Shown here piece by piece: positions 48,160 through 57,515 of a stretch of DNA of 64,000 nt (positions are counted from its first letter, which is position 1; each line of letters starts with the position of its first letter). Below the pieces are notes generated by a model. It did no database searches. It worked only from the letters and a program-made list of their open reading frames with translations, and was not told the origin of the DNA. Made by a program: the position numbers and the translations under genes. Source of the stretch: Zizania palustris (lineage: Eukaryota; Streptophyta; Magnoliopsida; Poales; Poaceae); NCBI GenBank assembly GCA_019279435.1, contig JAAALK010000086.1:22427913-22491912 (forward strand). The letters are read 5' to 3'.

Positions 48160-48173
48160 AGAACCAACTTAGC
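48160..48173. repeat. Target-site duplication of 5S-derived retroposon, left
   Basis: The 14 bp string agaaccaacttagc, repeated exactly at 48329-48342 after the poly(A). Confidence 0.9.
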
Positions 48174-48328
48174 TGGCACCAAATTTTCTTAGAACTCCAT
48201 TGTTAAGCGTGCTCAGGCGGGAGTAGTATCAGGATGGATGACCTCCTGGAAAGTTCTCGTTCACATCCCCGACACACTCATGGCCTTCAAACAAGATCGG
48301 GCCCATGTGGCCTATTTCAAAAAAAAAA
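48174..48328 (+). mobile_element. 5S rRNA-derived retroposon (SINE-like) with poly(A) tail
   Basis: A 155 bp insert. Its first ~95 bp align with plant 5S rRNA from about nucleotide 24 to the 3' end: agaactcc, gttaagcgtgct, gagtagtatcaggatg and gacctcctgg mark the internal A-box/C-box promoter region. About 50 bp of unrelated sequence follows, then an A-run. A perfect 14 bp duplication flanks it. Poly(A) plus a long duplication points to LINE-type reverse transcription. Alternatives are a retroposed 5S read-through transcript, or a Cassandra-derived RNA, since Cassandra TRIM LTRs also carry 5S; no LTR features are visible. Confidence 0.85.
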
Positions 48329-48342
48329 AGAACCAACTTAGC
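48329..48342. repeat. Target-site duplication of 5S-derived retroposon, right
   Basis: Exact copy of the 14 bp at 48160-48173; its first A merges with the end of the poly(A) run. Confidence 0.9.
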
Positions 48343-49278
48343 GAGTCATCCTATAGAACAAAGCAAGCAGGGCCCATCACTGATCACAATAACCATGAGT
48401 TCCAATTTGGTAGTCCTGATTTCAATTTCTTTCCCAACCAAGGATGGAGCAGTTATTCTATTTCCAGATTTCAAAATCATTCCAGGCCACAAGTGTGCAG
48501 AAAGGGCTCCAAAGAGTCGCTCTAAGCCTTGACTATCACCATTCACTGATAGACCTATTGCAAGTTATGGACAGAAATCAAATAAGAAAGAAACTTCCAA
48601 ACCTCAAGTAAGTATTTAACTTTGGCTTGATTATACGTCCTTTTTCATTGGAGACCATCAAACAACAAGGATAACATTTAATTAAAGAACACATCAAAAA
48701 ATCATGGATGCCACATTTATAGAGCCTTTTGGTGTAGGCAACTTAATAATATAGATGAATATTCTTGGATAACTTATCCAAACTTGTAGGTTCACGGCTT
48801 CACACAAAAACTTCATAAAGTAATAGAAATGGTTTAAGTAAGTGAAACCTGTCTAGATTGGAGTATCTTTTAGCTGAATATACTAAGTAAATCATACTCA
48901 GCATGGAAATGGTAGATGTAGTTTATACAGTGTTTTGAAAGAAGGTGTGTTACATTTTTAACGGTGAATATAACGCTACCATGCTTGGGTCTATTCGTCT
49001 CCATCCAACTAGGAAATTACTCCATATTAACTCCGATGTTCACTCAAATCACCAATGGATCACCAAAAACACTCCATGAAGACGCGGAAAAAATTGTAAG
49101 GCCCTCATATTTTGCTATTCCATCAGGTACATGTTTTCGCATCAGGATCATGATACGTCGAACACATAAAAAAGTGCAGAGATATCTCACGGGAGAGGAT
49201 GGTTCTCTTGCCGACGCCGGGTGCGCCGACGACGAGGACTCCGGGCCGCGCCTCCATGGATTCTGCTGCGCTCTCCAT

Positions 49279-49450
49279 CGCCTCGCACCAAACACTGTAC
49301 CCCCAAGGGAAAAGAGGAAGACGGTTCACGCTAACAATACACACCAAGGTCACACAACCCCGGGCCCACTTGTCATCGTGCGCTTTACCATTTGCTTGCT
49401 TGGTTGGTTGCCTCCCCTCTCCTTCCCGGCGCCAGCCGCGACGCGTTTGA
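49279..49450. promoter_or_regulatory. Short divergent (bidirectional) promoter region
   Basis: 172 bp separate the ATG of the minus-strand p34-like relic from the plus-strand PPR start, so both promoters and leaders must overlap or lie inside the transcripts. No TATA box is obvious on either strand. Confidence 0.5.
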
Positions 49451-52111
49451 ATGGTGGAGCGCCCATGGCAGCCACCGCCGTCTACTCCTCCTTCCGCCGC
49501 CGCATCCCACATGGCCATAACGCAGGCGCTCGCGGACGCGATTCGCTCGTGTGGCTCCCGCAGCGCGCTCGCAGGCGCGCGCGCTCTGCACGGCCGCCTC
49601 GTCACAGTGGGCCTCGCTTCCGCCGTCTTCCTCCAGAACACCCTGCTCCATGCCTACCTCTCCTGCGGATCCCTCTCCGATGCTCGCCGCTTGCTGCGCG
49701 CCGACATCAAAGAGCCCAACGTCATCACACACAACATAATGATGAACGGCTGCGCCAAACTAGGCAGTCTGAGTGACGCTGCGGAGCTGTTTGACAGAAT
49801 GCCTACGAGAGATGTCGCCTCGTGGAACACGCTCATGTCTGGATACTTCCAGGCCGGCCTGTTCTTGAATGGTATTGAAACTTTCGTGTCCATGCAGCGA
49901 AGTGGGGATTCGTTGCCAAACGCCTTCACATTTTGCTGTGTTATGAAGTCCTGTGGCGCTCTTGGGTGGCGTCAATTAGCAATGCAGCTTCTTGGGTTGT
50001 TTTGGAAGTTTGATTCATGGGATGACCCTGACGTTGAGACTTCTCTTGTGGACATGTTTGTAAGATGTGGATCTGTGGACTTTGCTTCAAGATTGTTTAG
50101 TCAGATTGAGAGGCCAACCATGTTCTGTCGTAACAGTATGCTAGCAGGGTATGCCAGGTTATATGGTGTTGATCATGCTAACCAGTTTTTCAAGAGCATG
50201 CCTGAACGAGATGTTGTTTCATGGAACATGATGATAGCAGCACTGTCCCAGAGCGGGCGAGTCAGAGAAGCTCTTGATGTTGTTGTAGAAATGCACAGTA
50301 AAGGTGTGCGTCTTGATTCAACAACATACACTAGTTCTTTGACTGCATGTGCTAGATTGTCTTCTTTGGGATGGGGCAAGCAACTCCATGCTAAGGTTAT
50401 TCGTAGTCTACCACAAATTGATCCATATGTTGCCAGTGCTCTAGTTGAACTATATGCAAAATGTGGCTTTTTCAAGGAAGCAAAGAGAGTATTCAGTTCT
50501 TTACATGATCGCAACAATGTATCGTGGACAGTTCTTATTGGGGGATTTTTGCAGTATGGGTGCTTCAGTGAATCTGTTGAATTGTTCAATCAGATGAGAG
50601 CTGAGCTGATGGCAATCGATCAATTTGCACTGGCAACTCTAATAAGTGGTTGTTTCAACAGGATGGATTTGTGTCTTGGTAGCCAGCTGCACTCACTCTG
50701 TGTGAAAAGTGGACACTGTCATGCTATTGTCATCTCCAATTCCCTCATATCTATGTATGCGAAGTGTGGTGATCTCCAGAATGCTGAATCTGTATTCAGT
50801 TTGATGGCTGAAAGGGACATTGTATCATGGACCAGCATGATTACTGCATATTCCCAAGTTGGGAACACCATTAAGGCTCGTCAGTTCTTTGATGGTATGA
50901 CCACAAGGAATGTCATTACATGGAATGCAATGTTGGGGGCATATATACAACATGGAGCTGAGGAAGATGGCCTCAAGATGTACAGTGCTATGCTAAGTGA
51001 GAAGGATGTCACTCCTGACTGGGTTACTTATGTTACGTTGTTCAGAGGGTGTGCAGATATAGGGGCAAATAAACTTGGAGATCAGATTATTGGCCATACT
51101 GTAAAACTCGGTCTCATTTTAGACACATCAGTCGCGAATGTGATTATCACAATGTACTCCAAATGTGGAAGGATATCAGAGGCTCAAAAACTATTTAACC
51201 TCCTAAATGGAAAGAAGGATCTGGTTTCATGGAATGCCATGATCACTGGTTATTCACAACATGGCATGGGGAAGCAAGCTATAAAGATATTCGATGATAT
51301 GCTGAGCAAAGGGGCAAAACCTGACTACATAAGTTATGTCGCAGTTCTGTCAGGCTGTAGCCACTCTGGACTTGTGCAGGAGGGTAAACTCTATTTTGAT
51401 ATGATGACGAGAGTCCATGACATAACTCCTGGGTTGGAGCATTTCTCCTGCATGGTGGACCTTCTTGGCCGTGCAGGGCATTTGATTGAAGCCAAGAATA
51501 TCATTGACAAAATGCCCATGAAACCAACTGCGGAAGTATGGGGAGCTCTTCTTAGTGCATGTAAGATGCATAGCAACAATGAGCTTGCAGAATTGGCAGC
51601 GAAGCACTTGTTCGAGCTGGACTCGCTTGATTCTGGAAGCTACATGCTTCTAGCGAAGATATACTCCGATGCTGGGAAATCAGATGATTCTGCACAAGTC
51701 AGGAAGCTTATGAGGGACAAAGGGATAAAGAAAAACCCAGGCTATAGCTGGATGGAAGTCGGCAACAAGGTTCACGTCTTCAAAGCAGATGATGTGAGCC
51801 ACCCCCAAGTGATTGCAATACGGAACAAGCTGGATGAACTCGTGGAAAAGATTGCACAGCTCGGATATGTGAGGACCGAGTCCCCGCGCTCTGAGATTCA
51901 TCACAGCGAGAAGCTGGCTGTGGCTTTTGGGATTATGAGTTTGCCTGACTGGATGCCGATTCACATCATGAAGAACCTGCGCATTTGCGGTGACTGCCAC
52001 ACAGTGATCAAGTTGATATCATCTGTGACAGGTCGGGAGTTCGTGATCCGAGATGCCGTTCGGTTTCACCACTTCAAAGGTGGTTCTTGCTCTTGCGGGG
52101 ACTACTGGTGA
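49451..52111 (+). CDS. Pentatricopeptide repeat protein, PLS-E-DYW class
   Basis: An intact single-exon frame of 886 residues. The first ATG is at 49451; a second at 49511 (MAITQALADAIRSCG) is also plausible. About residues 30-700 are tandem PPR motifs of P, L and S types, with typical phrases such as VVSWNMMIAALSQSGR and YAKCGFFKEAKRVF. E-type motifs (EVWGALLSACKMH...YMLLAKIYSDAGK) follow, then a DYW domain containing HSEKLAVAFGI (the HxE zinc/catalytic motif), CGDCH and the C-terminal tripeptide DYW. DYW proteins carry out site-specific C-to-U editing of plastid or mitochondrial transcripts. The target is not deducible by eye and no strong transit peptide was identified. The gene is complete. 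Confidence 0.95.
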   Translation: MVERPWQPPPSTPPSAAASHMAITQALADAIRSCGSRSALAGARALHGRLVTVGLASAVFLQNTLLHAYLSCGSLSDARRLLRADIKEPNVITHNIMMNGCAKLGSLSDAAELFDRMPTRDVASWNTLMSGYFQAGLFLNGIETFVSMQRSGDSLPNAFTFCCVMKSCGALGWRQLAMQLLGLFWKFDSWDDPDVETSLVDMFVRCGSVDFASRLFSQIERPTMFCRNSMLAGYARLYGVDHANQFFKSMPERDVVSWNMMIAALSQSGRVREALDVVVEMHSKGVRLDSTTYTSSLTACARLSSLGWGKQLHAKVIRSLPQIDPYVASALVELYAKCGFFKEAKRVFSSLHDRNNVSWTVLIGGFLQYGCFSESVELFNQMRAELMAIDQFALATLISGCFNRMDLCLGSQLHSLCVKSGHCHAIVISNSLISMYAKCGDLQNAESVFSLMAERDIVSWTSMITAYSQVGNTIKARQFFDGMTTRNVITWNAMLGAYIQHGAEEDGLKMYSAMLSEKDVTPDWVTYVTLFRGCADIGANKLGDQIIGHTVKLGLILDTSVANVIITMYSKCGRISEAQKLFNLLNGKKDLVSWNAMITGYSQHGMGKQAIKIFDDMLSKGAKPDYISYVAVLSGCSHSGLVQEGKLYFDMMTRVHDITPGLEHFSCMVDLLGRAGHLIEAKNIIDKMPMKPTAEVWGALLSACKMHSNNELAELAAKHLFELDSLDSGSYMLLAKIYSDAGKSDDSAQVRKLMRDKGIKKNPGYSWMEVGNKVHVFKADDVSHPQVIAIRNKLDELVEKIAQLGYVRTESPRSEIHHSEKLAVAFGIMSLPDWMPIHIMKNLRICGDCHTVIKLISSVTGREFVIRDAVRFHHFKGGSCSCGDYW

Positions 52112-52118
52112 TCACCAA

Positions 52119-52120
<2 letters not shown>

Positions 52121-52194
<74 letters not shown>
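52121..52194. repeat. (TC)n microsatellite
   Basis: 74 bp of almost pure TC dinucleotides, with one interruption, starting 9 bp after the DYW stop codon; it should lie in the 3' untranslated region. Confidence 0.95.
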
Positions 52195-52716
52195 AATCCA
52201 TTTTTGTAGCCCAGCAAATTGGTTGGGAATAATAAAAAAATATGCAACACTGCAAATTGTGCTTTCTCCTGTCATTTATCTCCACCTCTGATGATTATAT
52301 ACCTCCAGAAAAATCTCGTATGCAACTACACTAAAGAATATTCAGTGGAAAACCCTAGTCCACGCACCCAAACCGCAGATCATATTTACAGATGGCTCAG
52401 TGGATGTTGGTAAAGCAATTACACACACCAACACAGCCAGCACAAATCCATCCATTTGGTCATGACACGAGTTAGTTCACTGGACATCGTCAGAGTTGAG
52501 CAACGGCAACGTACTCTATCATTTACAACCTAGCTTCGTCTGTGCCTGACATGGGCATCCTGTATGCATTCCATGGAATCAATTGATGAGTTAAAATCAG
52601 AACCACCAGAGAAACACATCCACAGAAATTTGACAGCGCTAAAAAAATCGCTGGAAGACTTCGTAGGGCGGAAGATAGAAAGAAGCTAAAAGCCGTAAGC
52701 TGTATATCGTGGAAAT
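52195..52716. other. 3' flanks of convergent PPR and CDPK genes
   Basis: Contains the probable 3' untranslated regions of both neighbours. No other feature is seen. Confidence 0.5.
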
Positions 52717-52839
52717 CTAGACTGCGCCGGGAGCGTCTCTCGTGCTCATATTTAAGCTGTTTCTCATTGCTCTTCGGCCGACTCCCATATTGCCCTTCGT
52801 CATCATGGCAACGAATTCTCCGTAGTCAATGCGCCCATC

Positions 52840-53554
52840 CTGACAAATGAGAACAAAGTTTGGCCAAACAAGTCATACTACTAACTTATTTTTGTTACTA
52901 ACAGAGCCATAAAAATCCATTGATGAAGTAACAAATGAATTGTGTTGGTCGTTGAAGAGCCCTTTCTCTTGAGGTGTTTTTTTGAATGGATGGAATGACG
53001 CAATTTTTTATTAGGTTAGATGTATATAATTTGACTGAGATAAGTTTAAATTTAGTGAGATCCACTTGTCAAATATATTTTTAACAAAAATATAATTATA
53101 TGAGATCTTATTTTATAGATTAAATTATAATCAATACAATGATGTAATTAGATCATAAATTAGATAAATAATTTGGGAGTAAAAATCATTTAAATATTTA
53201 TAAACGAAAAATTAAATGTGTACATCATCTCATCAAATATTGGATGAGAACCAGAAAAATTTCCTGAATCTCTCCATTCATAATATTGAAAAATATTTCT
53301 CTCGACGGCCATCTCATCCATCTTCGTTCTTCAACCAAACAGTTGACTGGATAGTGGATAGAATGATCCTATTTCATCCAGGAATATCCAGCTAACCAAA
53401 CAGACCTATCGCCGAACCTCCCAGAACGTAGTTGATCTTAATAATGAATTGAAAGAGTTTAATGACCTAGGTAGTTTCAGGTACTATGTTTATTTTTCCC
53501 AAGACTAAACAATCCAGTGCAAACTCTTTAATTGTCTTGAAGTCTTAACTGGAC
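52840..53554. other. CDPK last intron, 3' part
   Basis: AT-rich intronic DNA with a MITE-like tail near 53385-53405 (ccagctaaccaaacagacc); no matching inverted end is certain. Confidence 0.45.
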
Positions 53555-53569
53555 AGGACAAGCTTTATT
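53555..53569. repeat. Target-site duplication of LINE, copy at its 3' end
   Basis: The 15 bp string aggacaagctttatt, repeated exactly at 60408-60422. Confidence 0.9.
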
Positions 53570-53660
53570 TTTTTTTGATGAAAATCAGTAGGAGAGGCTC
53601 CTACTAAGATTTTGTATTAAATGAAAAAGCAGAACTTACAAGTAGGACAAGGTTGAGAGG

Positions 53661-56600
53661 TTACAACGTAGCATGAAGGGACTCCAACCAGGAGCCAATA
53701 GAGGATCTCAGAGAGGGGGAGAATCTACTAGATTGATTAGAAAAAATTACATAGAAAAGATTCAGCCAGGAAGAAAAAGAAGGGGGAATCCCATCGAAGA
53801 TACATTTGTTTCTTACTAGCCAAATTGCCCAAGCACCAATGTTGACCACCTCCATGGCAAAGGTTCTGGATAGTGCCGCCCTGGCGGCAGCAATCTTGAG
53901 ATGTATTGACGAATCATCCAGCCAGTAGATTCGCAGAAAGTTTCAGCAGCGACGACTGAATGTGCACTCGAAGAAAAGGTGACGGGTAGTTTCCTCCGAT
54001 CCAAGGAGACAAAGCTGGCATTCCCCCGACTCCTCTGCGGGGAGGATGCGCCGCCGTTTCAGCAAGTTTTTCGAGGAGAGGCGGTCAACCAGCACAAGCC
54101 AGAAGAAAACCTTGAGCTTGTTGGAGCATTTGGACTTCCATAGCCAAGTAAAAACCTTAGGGGGGTTGGGTTGCAGAAAGTGGTGATTGTAGAACTTTTT
54201 AGGAGTGAAGGTGGAGGAGTTCCAAATGAGGGACCAGGAGTCTGGGGCCGGCTGAAGGGGATGCATTCTCTCAGTGAGAGTGCCAAGAATTTGGAATTCA
54301 GCGAAGGCTTCGGCTGAAAGGGGGATGGCAAAATGGTCGGCAGGGTGAGGTAGGGAGAAGAAGTGGTGGACAGAGCAGGCGGGGTTTGAGGCAAAGGAGA
54401 AGAGTCTTGGAAGTAGGAGCTTCAAAGGGAGCTGAAGCCAGCAGTCGTGCCAGAAGGACACAGAGCGACCATTGCCAATCGAAGGGCGAGCAATACCAAG
54501 GAAGAAGGGTGAAAGTTTGATGACGTCTCTCCACCAGCAGGAGCCTCTGGGAGGACCGATTGTCGGCGAGAAAAAAGAGGAGTAGTAGTGCTTCCAAACG
54601 AGGTCAACCCAGGGAATGTTTTGGTGTGTGACAAATTTGTGGAGGTGCTTGAGTAAGAGGGCAGTGTTCTGCGTGCGGAGGTTAATGACCCCGAGGCCTC
54701 CCATCCTTTTGGGCTGACAAACTAGTTGCCAGTTGGCTTTAGGTAGCGATGAGGAGTTGGTGTTGAAACCTCTCCAGAGGCAGTTTCGTCGCGCGCGATC
54801 GATCTGCTTGATGAGCCGTATGGGAAGTTTGAAGGAGCACATAGCATAGGTGGGGAGAGCGGAGAGGACGGAGTTGACAATCTGCAGCTTGCCCGCCATG
54901 GAGAGGCAGAGGGAAGTGTGGGCGAGACGCCGTTCAACCCTGTCCAAAAGAAAGGTGAAGTCCGCTTTGGGTTTATGAAGGCCGAGGGGGAGTCCTAGAT
55001 AGGTGAAAGGGAAGGAGTCAAGAGAGCACCCGAAAGTTGCCGCGAGAATGCGAGCCTGGTCGTCCGATACATTAATTGGGATAAGACTGGATTTGCCGAA
55101 GTTGACATGGAGCCCCGTGGACGAGGAGAAGGTATTGATGAGGGCTTTGAAGAAAAGGATGTTCTTTTGGTCTGCCTCCAGAAAGATCATGGTATCGTCG
55201 GCATACTGAATGATAGGGAAATCAATGCCGACAGGGTGGCAAGCCGGGGGGTGGATGAAGCCCAACGTAGCAGCACGATTAGTGATGTGCTGCAAGAGAT
55301 CAGCCGCGATAATGAAGAGAAGCGGGGATAAGGGATCCCCTTGTCTAACTCCCCTTTTGCAGTGGAAGAATTTTCCCGGGGAGCCGTTAAGTAAGACTGC
55401 AGAGTGACCGGAGGAGAGAATTGCCTGTATCCAACGAAGCCATTTAGGGGGAAATCCAAGGTGGAAGAGCATGAGGATGATGGTGGAGTGTTCTATGGTG
55501 TCAAAAGCCTTCTCGAAGTCTAGCTTCAGGATGACAGAGGCTTTCTTGGAGGATTTGCAGAGGTTGGAGTATTCAAGAGACCAGGCCAAGCAGTCCTGAA
55601 TGGATCTGTTCTTGATGAAGCCATATTGGTTGGGGTGGATAATCGAAGTAATAATAGGTTGGAGACGATTAGCAAGGATTTTGGTAAAGAGTTTAATCGA
55701 GGTGTTGAGAAGGGAGATGGGCCTGTAATCCTGAGCGTTGGCAGAATCGGGTTTTTTGGCAATGAGTGTGATATAAGATCCATTAATGGGCTGGAGATCA
55801 ATGTGCTGCGAGGAAGAAAGGTGGCGACCGATAGCATGAAAGTCTTCTTTGATGATGGGCCAACAGGTTTTGAAGAAGAGCCCATTGAAACCGTCCGGCC
55901 CGGGGGCTTTTTCAGAGGGGAGATTGTTTACTACTGAGTCGATTTCTTCGTCCGAAAAATCCGCAGCCAAGTGGGCCAGGTTGTTGTGCCGGTCCACCAG
56001 GGAGGCCAGATCGAAGACCATTGGTGGATGCGAGGAGAAGCCCATTTTTGAGAGGAAAAAATCCAGGAAGACCTCAGCTTTGTCTTCCTCGGAGCGGGCC
56101 CAGTCACCAGCAGGTGTTTGAATGGCGGGAATGTTGTTTTGGCGCCTTCTGGAGCTAGCAGCGGCGTGAAAGAATTTTGTGGATTCATCCCCTAATTTTG
56201 TCCAACGAATGGTGTAACGCTGCTTCCAATACGTGTTTTTGATTTGTAGAAGGGACGAAGTGTGGGATTTGAGCAGTCTCCTGAAGTTTCTTTCTTGGAC
56301 GGACAACGTCCGATGTTCTTCAGTGAAGTCAAGAAGGTTGAGGATGATGGTTGAGTTGCGAATCCAGGAATCGAATAGGCCCACGCGCTTGCTCCAACGG
56401 GACAAGGAATTTTGGAGAGATTTCAATTTACAAGCGATGCGGAGGATGGGGTCCTGGGGGAAGGTGCCATTGTTCCAACTGGATTGGACGACGTTGGCGA
56501 AACCGGGGAGCTTCGTCCAGAAGTTTTCGAACCAAAAGACAGGGGAGTGAGCAAAGGCGGAACCAATGCGGACTAAGCAGGGGCAGTGGTCCGAAGCAGT

Positions 56601-57278
56601 GTTAGGGAGAGCACTGAAGGTGGTGTTAGGGAAAGAGTGGATCCAGTGGGTCGATGAGAGACACCAATCAAGCTGGATGAGGAGAGGGGAAGGCTGCATA
56701 TTGCTCCAGGTGAACTGACGATTGTTTAGGTGGATTTCCAATAATCCTTGTTGACTGATGATGTTGTTGAAGAGCATCATTTTAGATAAGTTGGGGCAGC
56801 CTTGGTTGCGATTGTAAGGGGAGCGGTAGAGGTTGAAATCGCCCACAAAGAGCCAGTCATCAGTTTGAAGGATGCGGACATTGGCGAGCCAATCAGTGAA
56901 GGAAGGCCTATCCAGATCCCGGCAGGGACCGTAGATGTTGGAGAGGGTCCAACGCCTGCCATTGGTGACTGATAGGAATGAAACTGTGAGCTGGGGCTGG
57001 GAGGACGAAAGCGTGGCACCAGAGAACAACGAGCTATTCCAGCCGATGAACAACCCACCCGAGGCACCGAGAGAGGGCACAAAGGCAAATTGGTCGAAGC
57101 GTTTGGGAAGGAAGTGTCGGATAGTAGAGTGATCAAAGGTGGACATTTTGGTTTCCTGCAAACAGATTATGTTGGGGCGGCAGGAATTGACTAGATTTCT
57201 AATTGCAAGGCGTTTGGGGTGCGCATTAAGGCCGCGGATGTTCCAGCTGAGTACTTTCCAATCGCGATGAAAATGCAT
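53661..57278 (-). pseudogene. LINE ORF2: AP endonuclease and reverse transcriptase, one internal stop
   Basis: From the ATG at 57278 (MHFHRDWKVLSWN). The APE-type endonuclease spans about residues 5-240, with LSWNIRGLN, ICLQETK, FVGDFN and SDHCPC. The reverse transcriptase spans about 400-760, with KAPGPDGFNG, LKLDFEKAFDTI, GVRQGDPLSP and the catalytic YADD. A C-terminal zf-RVT region contains CQLCLLGSEETTRHLFFEC. A single TGA at 53943-53945, where related proteins have Trp, interrupts the frame; beyond it the same frame continues (VNIGAWAIWLVRNKCIFDG) to a stop at 53661-53663. Apart from this change the ORF is intact over about 1200 codons, which suggests a fairly recent insertion. Confidence 0.9.
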
Positions 57279-57515
57279 GAGCCGAATGTAAAGTTGAGTA
57301 GTGCATGGCGTACCCGGCAAAGCCAGGGCGCAGGGAAATAAGAGGAACAAACCGGCAATGAAAGTAAAATAGTACCGCCATCAGGACGAAGCCCAACAGC
57401 ACAGAGAGCAAAGTGTAGTCAACAAAACAAGCAAAATAGAAAGTCCAGAGCGGGCCATGAACAGGATGCCCGACAAAAGCTTGAAGGAGGAGCTTCATCA
57501 AAGAAGGTCGGTGGC

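Larger units (their letters stand above)
47629..49278 (-). pseudogene. AAGAB/p34-like (alpha/gamma-adaptin-binding) protein, pseudogene
   Basis: Minus-strand pieces in the expected order. Exon 1 (49191-49278) starts with an ATG and has the P-loop-like VVGAPGVGKRTIL. A middle exon (about 48420-48545) has GDSQGLERLFGALSAH and WPGMILKSGNRITAPSL. A last exon (47629-48047) has STDDESNYEFEYE, SDEQWEF and a C-terminal YGLDDLEWLMSEIGNM. In related proteins a GTPase-like domain lies between exon 1 and the middle exon; I cannot find it in the 600 bp available. A TGA sits at 47992-47994. I conclude it is a deletion-bearing relic. A 5S-derived retroposon lies in its last intron. Confidence 0.6.

Noticed and set aside
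52975..53412. A possible MITE in the CDPK last intron
   Set aside because: The ends are only weakly inverted and no flanking duplication matches.
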